A DNA stretch of 64,000 bases from Collimonas sp. OK307 (GTDB lineage: Bacteria; Pseudomonadota; Gammaproteobacteria; Burkholderiales; Burkholderiaceae_D), in NCBI RefSeq assembly GCF_900113705.1, contig NZ_FOQI01000012.1:109670-173669 (forward strand), given 5' to 3'. This document shows positions 22,201-30,634 of the stretch, one piece after another. The notes beneath the pieces are model-generated. The model did not search any database. It saw nothing but the letters and a program-made list of their open reading frames with translations, and was not told the origin of the DNA. The stretch's first letter is position 1; each line of letters opens with the position of its first letter. The translations under genes and the position numbers were made by a program.

Positions 22201-25200
22201 GTCCTGCACGCCGTGGGCCGCATTCTGCGCGAACCTCGCACCATTCTGCTGCATCAGGACAGCCCTGCGCTGCCCACACGCCGGCCCGATTTCAATGCCG
22301 CCAGCCACGAGGCACTTACCAAGGCAGCGGGCCTCGCTTATGGCCCTGCTTTCCAGTGCATCGATCACGGCTGGGTAGAAAACGGTTCTGCACTGGCCGT
22401 CTTCAAGATACCGGAAAGTATCGAGTCCGAACTGGCGCATGCTCACCTGCACCCGGCTTTCCTGGATTGCACTTTCCAGTTAATCATCCAGTTGCTGAAA
22501 GAAGATTTAGGCAGTCACGACGGCGTCACCTTCATCCCTACCAAAATGGGACGAATCGCCTTCCGCGCCAGCAAAGCCAAACCCGGTATCGCCCGCGCCA
22601 CGCTGCTGCGGCGAACGGCACACGCACTGACTGCGGAATTTACCGTTTTCGATACCGACGGCGTAGTCATCGCCGTCATCAAGGAAGTCCGGTTCCGCAG
22701 CGTCCGCCTGAGCAAGAACGCGGCGGATCACCTGCGCTTTCTCGATTACCACGGCATGCCGAAACCTCTCGCATCTACCTCTGACGCCAGTTCGGCTATC
22801 GCCTTCGACAGCGTGCAGACGGCGATTGCCGAGCTGGCAAGACGCGCAGCGCTAAAGGGATCTCATCGTCGCTACTCGGAGGAGGTGGATCCCTTGCTGG
22901 ATAGCCTGTGCAGTCAATTTACCCGGCAAGCACTACAACAGCTGTCGGCAGACGGTGCAAAAATATCCGCCGCGGAAATTCAAGCCTTGCAGACCGCTAC
23001 CCCGGAAATTGCACCGTTCCTTGCGCACTTGCTCTCGCTGGCCGTGGACGATCAATCGATTGCGTCCACCCAGGATGGCTGGACGATTCTGCCGGACCAG
23101 GACGAACCTGCTTCAGCCCAGGACATCTGGAACAGCCTGGTAGCGGATTACCCTGACTATTTCCAGATCGTGCACTCGGTGGGGCGCATCGGGATACACC
23201 TCCAGTCGCTCCTGAGCGGAAGCCTGACGCTGGCCCAGATATGCCCGCAGGAGTCATCGCTGGTAACACTGACACGCCAGGTGCTCGGCGCTGGCGGCAA
23301 GCAAAAAATCGGCGAAGCCCTGCGCGATTTGATTACTCAGGGAATGCACCAGCTGCCTGAAGGCCAACGCCTGGGCATCGTGGAAATCAGTGAAGGATCA
23401 CCTTCATTTGCCATGGATGCGTGCATCTCCATGGATTTCAATTGTTGCGATTATGTTTTTGCCAGCACCTCTGCCGCCACGTTGGAGGATGCTGCCCAAT
23501 TCAAGGAACGTTTCCCCGGCATCGATACCCGCCTGATTGGCGCCACGCCGGAGCATCCGGTCGTCGCCACCTGCCAGATAGCGATTGTCACGCTCGACTT
23601 CAACATGCTAGAGGAAGCAACGAGAGCATTGGCGTACGCCGGCGCGTGTCTCGCGCCCGGCGGTTCTCTCATCGTATTGGGACAACACCCATCGCGCTGG
23701 GTCGATTTTGTTTTTGGTGCACAACGCAAAAACTGGCTGCCATCGGAAAGCGGATCATCGCTATCGAATCAGCGGTCGGTCCTGTTCTGGCAACAACAGC
23801 TGCAACAACTCGGCTTCTCCAGTCCCGACACCTTTGAACTGTCGCCGGACACATTCTCCGGCCCTTACTTGTTGCTGGCCAAGCCGGCACGTGCCGCCCT
23901 GTCGCCGGCCTCACCCCGCCAGGCGAAGCCACGTAGCTGGGTACTGCTGGCAGACCCGGAGGAAAATTCGGCGCAACTTTCCGATCACCTGGCCAAAAAA
24001 TTGCAAGAACGGGGCGATCTCGTGGTGCAAGCCGGCCCTGGCGATACCGTTCACATCGCGTCGCTGCTGCGAGATACCACCGCCAGCTACGGCAAGCTCG
24101 ACGGCATCGTGCATCTGGCCGGTCTCGCTTTCCAACCAGCCGAAACCGAAGCCGTCCTGGAGCAGCAGGTGGCGCGATGCGCCATCGCCGCCAGCATCAT
24201 CCAGGCTTGCGAAACAACCTCGACAAACACTACTTGCTGGCTGATCACCAGCGGCGTTGCAACTTACCTGCTACCCGGTCGCGGCTTTGCCGACTCCCCT
24301 GTCGCGGCCCCCATCCCGGTCGATGCAGCGCTATGGGGATTCGGCCGAACCTTGATTAACGAAACCACCAACTGCGCCATACGCCTGATCGATCTGGAAG
24401 ATCCTCTGGCGAGCGAAGCCGTGGTCACAGCGCTGGACAAGGAGTTCGAGCAACCGGACCAGGAACAGGAAATCATCCTGACCAGACAAGGCGCACGTTA
24501 TGCGCCACGCCTGCGACTTGAGCCGCGGCCGCAAGAACACCTGGAAATTGAAGATCCAACCATACGCCTTGCCTTCCAGCTCCCTGGCCAGCTGCGCAAC
24601 CTGCGTTGGGAAACCCATCCGCGCAGTGTGCCCGCCGGCGATGAAATCGAAGTCGAGGTCCACGCCACCGGCCTTAATTTCCGCGACGTCATGTACGCCC
24701 TTGGCATGCTTTCCGACGAAGCCATCGAAAACGGCTTTGCCGGCCCGACACTAGGCCTGGAATTTTCCGGCATCGTGCGTAGCGTCGGCAACAAGGCGTC
24801 CGGATTCGCGCCGGGAGATCTGGTTGTCGGCTTCGGGCCATCCAGTTTTGGCAATCGGGTAATCACCCAGGCCAGTGCCGTCTCGCACATCCCGTCCGAG
24901 ATTTCCTTCGAAGCTGCAGCGACCATTCCAAGCACCTTTTTCACGGTCTATTACGCCCTGCACCATCTGGCGCGACTGCAGCCCGGGGAAAAGGTCCTTA
25001 TCCACGGTGCAGCAGGCGGCGTGGGTATTGCCGCCATCCAGCTGGCCAAATGGATCGGCGCCGAAATCTACGTAACAGCAGGTTCGGACGAAAAACGCGA
25101 CTTCCTGCGACAACTCGGTGTCGATCATATCTACGACTCCCGCTCACTGGCTTTTGCCGACGAAATCCTGGCCCAGACTGGCGGCAAAGGCGTCGATGTC

Positions 25201-26835
25201 GTGCTCAACTCCCTCGCCGGCGAAGCCATCAACCGCAACTTCCGCGTGCTGAAGCCGTTCGGCCGGTTCCTGGAACTCGGCAAGCGGGATTTCTACGAAA
25301 ATACCAAGATCGGCCTGCGCCCGTTCCGCAACAACATCAGCTACTTCGGTATCGATGCCGACCAGTTGATGCAAGCACGTCCGGATCTCACTCGCAGCCT
25401 GTTTGCCGAAGTGATGGCGCTGTTTACCGAAGGTGTACTCCATCCTTTGCCGTACCACGTATTCGAAGCCGAAGATATTGTCGACGCCTTCCGCTACATG
25501 CAGCAGGCGCGGCAGATTGGCAAAATCGTCGTCACCTATCGCAACGGTATCAACCGCGTTCATACGCCGGCTCCAGCTACGCAAAAACAGCTGGAACTTG
25601 CCACCGATGGCTCCTATCTGGTGACCGGAGGCCTGGGCGGTTTCGGCCTGAGAACCGCCGAATGGCTCGCCAGTAAAGGGGCTCGCCATCTGATCTTGAT
25701 CAGCCGCAGCGGCCCGTCCTCGGTTGCGGCCCAGGACGCGATTGCCCGGCTGGAAAAGCAAGGCGTCAAGGTTCATGCCGCTTCCTGCGACATTACCGAT
25801 AAAGAAGCCGTTGCCGCCCTGCTGGCAGAAGTAAGCAAGACACTGCCGCCTCTCAAGGGTATCGTGCATGCCGCTACCGTTATCAATGACGGACTGATAC
25901 GCAGCATGGATGCGGATCAGATTCGCAGCGTGCTCGCACCCAAAGTGCTGGGAGCGTGCCACCTGCATGAAATGACGCTCGGCATAACGCTAGATTTCTT
26001 CGTGCTCTTCTCATCGGCCACCACCTTGTTCGGCAATCCCGGCCAAGGCAATTATGTAGCCGCAAACGCCAGCCTGGAAGCCTTGGCGAAGCACCGCCGG
26101 GCCAACGGACTGGCCGCCACCAGCGTGCGCTGGGGTGCGATTGACGATGTCGGCTTCCTGGCGCGCAATGAAAAAATCAAGGATGCCCTGCAAAGCCGCA
26201 TGGGTGGATCGGCGCTTAATTCCGCGATCGCCCTGGACGCATTGGAAAGCATGTTGATTGCAGATCGCTCTGGTCTCGGTGTCATGGAACTCGACTGGAA
26301 AGCGCTGTCCCGCTTCCTGCCCAGCGCATCCAGCCCCAAGTTCAGCGAACTTGCGCGGCACGCTGGCGACAGCGATGGCGACGAGGATAATTCCGACGAC
26401 ATTCAACGCGCGCTCTCGGAACTATCGGACGCAGACATGCTGGCAGCCTTGACCGACATGCTCAAGAGCGAAGTGGGTGAAATCCTCCGGGTTTCTCCGG
26501 ACAAGATCGATCCGACCCGTTCAATTTACGATATGGGCCTGGACTCCCTCATGGGAGTCGAACTGGTGGTTGCGCTCGAGTCGCGCTTCGGCATCCGGTT
26601 GCCGGTCATGGCATTGAGCCAAAGCCCCACCATCGTCAAACTGGCCGAGCGGATCATCGAACAATTGAAAAGCAATAATGAAGTGGAAGCAGCGTCAGAC
26701 GAGAAAGAGATTCTGGCGCAGGCAACACAGCTCGCTTCTCAGCATGGCTCCGAGATGTCTGCTGAATCTCTTGCAACCCTGGCCGAGGATATCCAGTCTT
26801 CGGGTAACGCCGCAAATAACCGGATGATCCGCTAA
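19207..26835 (+). CDS. wcbR: Single-module, fully reducing type I polyketide / fatty-acid synthase (WcbR-like)
   Basis: A 2542-aa multidomain synthase. Domains in order, approximate residues: KS 2-420 (Cys in DTACSSSM, His in EAHGTGT and KSNLGHLEA); AT 528-812 (GHSVGE; specificity loop YAFHS, near the malonyl type); DH 893-1168 (HVVGDATIFPG, HPAFLDCTFQ); a methyltransferase-like region 1180-1557 without a clear SAM motif; structural KR half 1575-1757; ER 1786-2114 (HGAAGGVGIAA); KR 2134-2315 (GGLGGFG, FSSATTLFG, GQGNYVAAN); ACP about 2414-2490 (Ser in GLDSLMGVEL). All reductive domains look active, so the product should be a saturated chain made iteratively. There is no thioesterase; the PLP enzyme encoded one base downstream is the likely release step. 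The frame is open to 18973, but homology begins at MSKRVAITGF (ATG 19207), which has no strong ribosome-binding site; ATGs at 19132 and 19177 are possible. The symbol is by analogy with the B. pseudomallei capsule locus. Confidence 0.93.
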   Translation: MSKRVAITGFSFRFPGTNLSQYWQDLLDGRDLVTEVDPERWAQDTFRHPNKNHPGTSYTFAAGSIGDISTFDAGFFGISPREAALMDPQQRLLLEMSWEALENSGIKPSTIRGSQCGVFIGIASTDYSYRLADDLAAVDSSVATGNTASIAANRISYVLDLCGPSMAIDTACSSSMVAFHQACRSILSGESTQAITGGVSLHLHPYGFITFSKASMLSRRGRCNVFDAAGDGYVRSEGGGIFFLKDYDQAVADGNPILAIVANSAINTDGRKSGLTVPNPKVQAALLEQAYLQAGIDPSTIDYLEAHGTGTVVGDPIEARAIGDALGKHRAKDTPLLIGSVKSNLGHLEAASGVAGLVKALHCIQHRVVPATIGIKTPNPNIHFDDWNLEVVTETRQLKKTGKLVIGINSFGFGGANAHVILESPEPAEPKSPRLLNRTLLPIMVSAKENIALKAAAREFSAFLSEQPESAFYDIAYNTVFGRERLEHCAIVYGNTPETVAEALLNFAGDAPGASSVISGSALEKPSGPAFIYSGNGSQWFGMGKRLLEEEPLFRASVREVDAFFQRHADFSLEDELAGKNGEGRYAYTEIAQPALFALQVGITQMLRHRGIAPVAVAGHSVGEVAAAWASGALSLEAAVTVIYHRSRLQGTTKGNGEMTAARVGQEAARDLLDEMELGSSLAIAGVNSSRGVTIAGSSELLSRLESALHQRDIVNKRLDLDYAFHSPAMDGIEAGVRETLAELQPGATLIPFYSTVTGAQLDGTELGAEYWWQNIRYPVLFEQAIKGMLDDGANIFIEIGPNAVLRGYINDCLKDTATEGRVISTVVKDDDAPQRVWAACGQAVIAGASVDWEQEFSWAGGFVQLPNYAWQRERHWHPVTPGSIGLLDRRKIHPLLGYPLQQHELTWENQLDTKLNPMLADHVVGDATIFPGTGFSELALAAALAWHPGDLVEIEELEIRSPLLLSDSHSKLVRLSIEAQDGGLTIKGKEHAGTEPWVLHAVGRILREPRTILLHQDSPALPTRRPDFNAASHEALTKAAGLAYGPAFQCIDHGWVENGSALAVFKIPESIESELAHAHLHPAFLDCTFQLIIQLLKEDLGSHDGVTFIPTKMGRIAFRASKAKPGIARATLLRRTAHALTAEFTVFDTDGVVIAVIKEVRFRSVRLSKNAADHLRFLDYHGMPKPLASTSDASSAIAFDSVQTAIAELARRAALKGSHRRYSEEVDPLLDSLCSQFTRQALQQLSADGAKISAAEIQALQTATPEIAPFLAHLLSLAVDDQSIASTQDGWTILPDQDEPASAQDIWNSLVADYPDYFQIVHSVGRIGIHLQSLLSGSLTLAQICPQESSLVTLTRQVLGAGGKQKIGEALRDLITQGMHQLPEGQRLGIVEISEGSPSFAMDACISMDFNCCDYVFASTSAATLEDAAQFKERFPGIDTRLIGATPEHPVVATCQIAIVTLDFNMLEEATRALAYAGACLAPGGSLIVLGQHPSRWVDFVFGAQRKNWLPSESGSSLSNQRSVLFWQQQLQQLGFSSPDTFELSPDTFSGPYLLLAKPARAALSPASPRQAKPRSWVLLADPEENSAQLSDHLAKKLQERGDLVVQAGPGDTVHIASLLRDTTASYGKLDGIVHLAGLAFQPAETEAVLEQQVARCAIAASIIQACETTSTNTTCWLITSGVATYLLPGRGFADSPVAAPIPVDAALWGFGRTLINETTNCAIRLIDLEDPLASEAVVTALDKEFEQPDQEQEIILTRQGARYAPRLRLEPRPQEHLEIEDPTIRLAFQLPGQLRNLRWETHPRSVPAGDEIEVEVHATGLNFRDVMYALGMLSDEAIENGFAGPTLGLEFSGIVRSVGNKASGFAPGDLVVGFGPSSFGNRVITQASAVSHIPSEISFEAAATIPSTFFTVYYALHHLARLQPGEKVLIHGAAGGVGIAAIQLAKWIGAEIYVTAGSDEKRDFLRQLGVDHIYDSRSLAFADEILAQTGGKGVDVVLNSLAGEAINRNFRVLKPFGRFLELGKRDFYENTKIGLRPFRNNISYFGIDADQLMQARPDLTRSLFAEVMALFTEGVLHPLPYHVFEAEDIVDAFRYMQQARQIGKIVVTYRNGINRVHTPAPATQKQLELATDGSYLVTGGLGGFGLRTAEWLASKGARHLILISRSGPSSVAAQDAIARLEKQGVKVHAASCDITDKEAVAALLAEVSKTLPPLKGIVHAATVINDGLIRSMDADQIRSVLAPKVLGACHLHEMTLGITLDFFVLFSSATTLFGNPGQGNYVAANASLEALAKHRRANGLAATSVRWGAIDDVGFLARNEKIKDALQSRMGGSALNSAIALDALESMLIADRSGLGVMELDWKALSRFLPSASSPKFSELARHAGDSDGDEDNSDDIQRALSELSDADMLAALTDMLKSEVGEILRVSPDKIDPTRSIYDMGLDSLMGVELVVALESRFGIRLPVMALSQSPTIVKLAERIIEQLKSNNEVEAASDEKEILAQATQLASQHGSEMSAESLATLAEDIQSSGNAANNRMIR

Positions 26836-26836
26836 C

Positions 26837-28186
26837 ATGATACGTAAAGGACTCCCTGGCCTTACCTCCCAGTTCAAGGACAAACTCATCCAGCAGGCGC
26901 TCGAGCGGCGACTGCGGCAGGCTGAACAAGGACCCGCCGCAACGCCCCCCGTACATGCCCCTGCAGGTGCAGCCAGTGTGCCGGAGCAGCACTACCGCTT
27001 CAACCTGCATCCCGGCTACCAGCAAATTCGCATCATCAATGATGGCGCGGCTCGCTTGGGGGTTGGCAATCCTTTCTTCAAACTGCATGAAAGAATTGCC
27101 GGAGCGACCACCCGGATCGGCGGCCAGGAATACATCAACTACGCCAGTTACAACTACCTCGATCTGTCTGGCCATCCTGAAGTTTCAGACGCCGCGAAAA
27201 CCGCCATAGACGATTACGGCACCTCAGTTTCCGCCAGCCGGCTGGTGTCCGGCGAGCGGCCGATTCATCGCGAACTGGAACAGGAAATCGCCAAGTCCTA
27301 CGGTGTCGATGACGCTATTGTCATCGTCAGCGGACACGCCACCAACGTTACGACCATCGGCCATTTGTTCGGCCCGAAGGATCTCATCCTGCACGATGAA
27401 CTGATACACAACAGCGTCGTGCAAGGTATCACGCTTTCAGGCGCAAAACGTCTCCCCTTCGCCCACAACGACTGGGCCGCGCTGGATGCCATCCTGGCCG
27501 ACCAGCGGCACCATTTTGAACGGGTGCTGATCGTGCTGGAAGGCATCTACAGCATGGATGGCGACTATCCGGACCTGCCCCGCTTTGTCGACATCAAGCG
27601 CAGGCACAAGGTGTTCCTGATGGTGGACGAAGCCCACTCTTTCGGCGTGATGGGCAGCACTGGCAGAGGTATCCGCGAGCACTTCGGACTTGAAGGGAGC
27701 GACGTTGATATCTGGATGGGCACCTTGAGCAAGTCGTTGGCGGGCTGCGGCGGTTACGTCGCCGGCGAGACGGCATTGGTGGAACACCTCAAGTTTCTGG
27801 CGCCGGGATTCCTGTACAGCGTGGGCATGTCGCCGCCACTCGCGGCAGCTTCGCTGAGCGCTCTGAACATCATGCAACGCGAACCGGAGCGTGTAGCTAC
27901 CCTGCAAGAGCGTGGCCGGTTCTTCCTGGAGCAAGCCAAGCTGGCCGGCATCGATACCGGCACCAGCACCGGCCTGGCCGTCATTCCGGCGATTGTCGGT
28001 AGTTCGATCAGAGCGGCGCGCTTGTCTGCAGCGTTGTTTGCACGCGGCATCAATGTCCAGCCGATTCTCTACCCTGCCGTACCGGAAAAATCTGCGCGGC
28101 TGCGTTTCTTCGTCTCATGCCAGCATACTGAAGCGCAGATCCGGCAAACGGTTCAAGCCCTCGCCGAAGAAATCGAACGATTGTAA
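26837..28186 (+). CDS. Alpha-oxoamine synthase (AONS/serine palmitoyltransferase family)
   Basis: A PLP enzyme that condenses an acyl thioester with an amino acid, with loss of CO2, to give an alpha-amino ketone. After an 85-residue N-terminal extension the family fold begins at YINYASYNYLDLSGHPEV. Key residues are the PLP-stacking His in LHDELIHNSV, Asp and His in DEAHSFGVMG, and the Schiff-base Lys299 in GTLSKSLAGCGGYVAG. Length 449 aa exceeds plain AONS (about 390) because of the extension, which may dock on the carrier protein. It starts one base after the synthase stop, so the two are coupled. True biotin AONS is unlikely here; it appears to correspond to WcbT of Burkholderia. Which amino acid is used is unknown. 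Confidence 0.93.
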   Translation: MIRKGLPGLTSQFKDKLIQQALERRLRQAEQGPAATPPVHAPAGAASVPEQHYRFNLHPGYQQIRIINDGAARLGVGNPFFKLHERIAGATTRIGGQEYINYASYNYLDLSGHPEVSDAAKTAIDDYGTSVSASRLVSGERPIHRELEQEIAKSYGVDDAIVIVSGHATNVTTIGHLFGPKDLILHDELIHNSVVQGITLSGAKRLPFAHNDWAALDAILADQRHHFERVLIVLEGIYSMDGDYPDLPRFVDIKRRHKVFLMVDEAHSFGVMGSTGRGIREHFGLEGSDVDIWMGTLSKSLAGCGGYVAGETALVEHLKFLAPGFLYSVGMSPPLAAASLSALNIMQREPERVATLQERGRFFLEQAKLAGIDTGTSTGLAVIPAIVGSSIRAARLSAALFARGINVQPILYPAVPEKSARLRFFVSCQHTEAQIRQTVQALAEEIERL

Positions 28187-28230
28187 GCAGCAGCTGAGCG
28201 AATAGACAGAAACCGAGATTGAGACTGAAC

Positions 28231-29166
28231 ATGGCAAATAGCTTTTCATCGACCCTGTCGCAACTGATACAGCTCGTCCGGCAGCCGGCGCCTGCAAGCA
28301 CGCATCAGGCTTATCCGAAACTCCGCAATTTCATTCTTGATGTCATGGCGGAGGGACGCCGCAAGAACATCATCAACCTGCTATTTGAAGTTGAACTCGC
28401 GCCGGTCCGGGATAATCTTGCCCGGCACAGTGCGGCGACGTCCGAACGCATTTCGCTGACCACCTACCTTGCCAAATCCCTCGCCTGCGCCGTTGCCGAA
28501 AACAAGCCGATGCACGGCTATCGGCATGGGAAATCCAAACTTATCCTATTCGAGGACGTCGACCTGTCCGTCATGGTGGAACGCGAGATTGAAGAGGGAG
28601 CGCTTCCGGTCGCCCTGCTTCCGGTTACCCATATCGTACGCTCGGCAAACAATAAAACCTCTGGTGAGATTCACAAGGAACTCCAGGCAGCCAAGGTTGC
28701 ACCGCTAGGCGAACAAGGCCCGATGTCGGCGCTGGAGAAGCGGTTCTTCGAAATGCCTGCCGTCTTACGCAAAATCGTCTGGTTCTTCATCCGGCGCGAT
28801 CCGGCCATGTTCAAGGATCTGGTCGGCACGGTAGGAGTAACGTCGATGGGCATGCACACCAGCGGCTCAGCGGTGGTTATTCCCATCACGCCAATGACCC
28901 TGACTTTGTCCATCGGATCCATCGGCAAAAAACTGGTACTGGAAAACGGTGTTCCTGTTGAACGAGACATTATCCATTTGAATCTCGGCGCCGATCACGA
29001 CATCATCGACGGCGCCCCGCTCATGCGCTTTGCCGACCGCTTCAAAATAATGCTTGCAGAAGGTTATGCTCTGGATTGTCCTCAGCCGTCAATCAAGGCA
29101 CCGAGCACAGCCCCATTTTCTGCAGCAGAAGCCGACTCAGATTCTCCACTTTCAGTTCCCGCGTAG
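28231..29166 (+). CDS. Stand-alone E2/CAT-fold acyltransferase
   Basis: A 311-aa protein with the catalytic-domain fold of 2-oxoacid dehydrogenase E2 and chloramphenicol acetyltransferase, but without lipoyl or E1/E3-binding domains. Visible are RKNIINLLFEVEL, ISLTTYLAKSLACAVAENKP, VDLSVMVEREI, GTVGVTSMGM, IPITPMTLTLSIG and the active-site loop DHDIIDGAP (255-263; E2 enzymes have DHRxxDG). The catalytic His256 is kept, the Arg is replaced by Asp. No 2-oxoacid dehydrogenase genes are nearby. Placed after the oxoamine synthase, it is a candidate N- or O-acyltransferase on the amino-lipid. The ATG at 28231 is preferred to a TTG at 28219. The last 74 bases overlap the convergent gene. Confidence 0.85.
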   Translation: MANSFSSTLSQLIQLVRQPAPASTHQAYPKLRNFILDVMAEGRRKNIINLLFEVELAPVRDNLARHSAATSERISLTTYLAKSLACAVAENKPMHGYRHGKSKLILFEDVDLSVMVEREIEEGALPVALLPVTHIVRSANNKTSGEIHKELQAAKVAPLGEQGPMSALEKRFFEMPAVLRKIVWFFIRRDPAMFKDLVGTVGVTSMGMHTSGSAVVIPITPMTLTLSIGSIGKKLVLENGVPVERDIIHLNLGADHDIIDGAPLMRFADRFKIMLAEGYALDCPQPSIKAPSTAPFSAAEADSDSPLSVPA

Positions 29167-30634
29167 TTCCCTTATCAGCGCTGTCGTCGTTGCCAACGGT
29201 GCCCCAGATCAGGTAGTCGGTTTTGCCGTCTGGCGCACCCATCGCACCATATACCTTAGGCATGATCGGTACATGGTCGCCGAACCAGCACAGCCAGTTG
29301 GAACCCGGCAAACTGCTGAGCCGATCGCGCAGCATCCCTGCCATGCGATCCGCATTCCCCAGATGCCGCAAATAAATCGTCAAGTCGTCGCAACCATCAG
29401 GTGGCGGATTCGAATACAGGCGCTCCATGTCGTCCCCCTGCACTTTTTCCAAATGCAGCGGCCCATGGTTTTCCATTGAAATGACGAACACGAAGATCGG
29501 CTGAGCTGAGGTATGGCCCAGCAAGGAACAAACTTTCTCTGCCAGGACCACATCGCCAACATAAGGGCCGGTTTTTTCGATACCGTCAAAACTGCGGATA
29601 TCGAGAAATTCATCAAATCCCATCAGCGGATACACTTTGTCGCGGGCGTAGAAACTCGCGTTATACGGATGCACGCACACGGTCCGGTAACCGAGGCGTT
29701 TCAGATAGCCGGCCAATGTCGGCACACCCAACCGCGCAAGCTTACGATAGGGGTTGAAGCGATGTACACCGAGCGATGCGGGCTCCAGCCCGGAAAGAAA
29801 GGCATACTCGGTACGCACAGTATTCGCCCCCCAGGCAGCCACCTCCAGCTGTCCCTGGCAAGCCGAAGCAGCCTTGATCGCATCGAACTCTCGCAACACC
29901 TCCGGCCGGACGCCCGAGAACAAACGCCGTGCATCGAAAAACGACTCGCTCTGAACCACTACCAGGTTCGGCAACGCGCTGCCGGCGGCTTGCGCAGGCA
30001 CTGCGAAATCGTAGGCCGAAGGAACGTTAGCGCGCGCACGCTCCTCTTCTCCATACCGCCACAGACTGGCCAGCAATCCCAGCTGCTGCAAATCCGTTTC
30101 CGGTTCGAAGGTTACCGCTAGTTTCTTGCGTCCCCCAAGCCACAATAATGCGATCCCAACCGCCACCAGCGTAGATGCACCACCGAGGAAATCGACCATT
30201 GGAACCGGACCCAATAAAGGGACTTCCAATTTCATGCCCGCATACAGCGCCAGGCCAAATGCCGCCAGCGCCATCAACGCCCGCCACCATCCGAGAAAGG
30301 GAATATACAGGCGCGGGTGTTTCAACGCATCGGTGAAATACTCGAAGTCCTGGAAAAGGAAAGGTTCGCGCATGGAGTGAAACTTGGCGTTGCCAACCAT
30401 CACGACAAAAAATATGAAGGCGAGCACGATCGTTGTCGCAAACCAGGGCCGGCGAAACACGGAAAGCTCGAATGCGAACAGCAACAGCCACAGACCGGCA
30501 TGGATCGCAAACGTAGCCGATGGCCGCTTCCAGAAAGGAGGTGGCCTTGGCTGCAACAATTGCTCAACCAGGAAAGACAGACTTACCCCTACGAATACAG
30601 GCAGCGCGACCGCTTCCCAGAACGACTTAACCAT
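29093..30634 (-). CDS. LTA-synthase-like membrane phosphatase/sulfatase-fold enzyme (WcbQ-like)
   Basis: A 513-aa inner-membrane protein of the alkaline phosphatase superfamily. About five membrane helices lie in residues 7-168, then a periplasmic catalytic domain. Metal and nucleophile motifs are VVVQSESFFD (Glu230), GANTVRTEY (Thr272 aligned with the LtaS nucleophile Thr) and WFGDHVP near the C-terminus. LtaS relatives transfer phosphoglycerol or phosphoethanolamine, or hydrolyse sulfate esters. Here it may modify the capsule or its lipid; the donor is unknown. Its start overlaps the SDR gene by 8 bases. It is the last gene of the long minus-strand run and overlaps the acyltransferase gene tail to tail by 74 bases. 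Confidence 0.85.
   Translation of the reverse strand: MVKSFWEAVALPVFVGVSLSFLVEQLLQPRPPPFWKRPSATFAIHAGLWLLLFAFELSVFRRPWFATTIVLAFIFFVVMVGNAKFHSMREPFLFQDFEYFTDALKHPRLYIPFLGWWRALMALAAFGLALYAGMKLEVPLLGPVPMVDFLGGASTLVAVGIALLWLGGRKKLAVTFEPETDLQQLGLLASLWRYGEEERARANVPSAYDFAVPAQAAGSALPNLVVVQSESFFDARRLFSGVRPEVLREFDAIKAASACQGQLEVAAWGANTVRTEYAFLSGLEPASLGVHRFNPYRKLARLGVPTLAGYLKRLGYRTVCVHPYNASFYARDKVYPLMGFDEFLDIRSFDGIEKTGPYVGDVVLAEKVCSLLGHTSAQPIFVFVISMENHGPLHLEKVQGDDMERLYSNPPPDGCDDLTIYLRHLGNADRMAGMLRDRLSSLPGSNWLCWFGDHVPIMPKVYGAMGAPDGKTDYLIWGTVGNDDSADKGTTRELKVENLSRLLLQKMGLCSVP

Noticed and set aside
26837..28186. BioF (biotin synthesis) as the identity of the PLP enzyme
   Set aside because: No other bio genes are present; it is coupled to a polyketide synthase and has a long N-terminal extension.
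28231..29166. A pyruvate or 2-oxoglutarate dehydrogenase E2 subunit
   Set aside because: It lacks lipoyl and subunit-binding domains, and no E1 or E3 genes are nearby.
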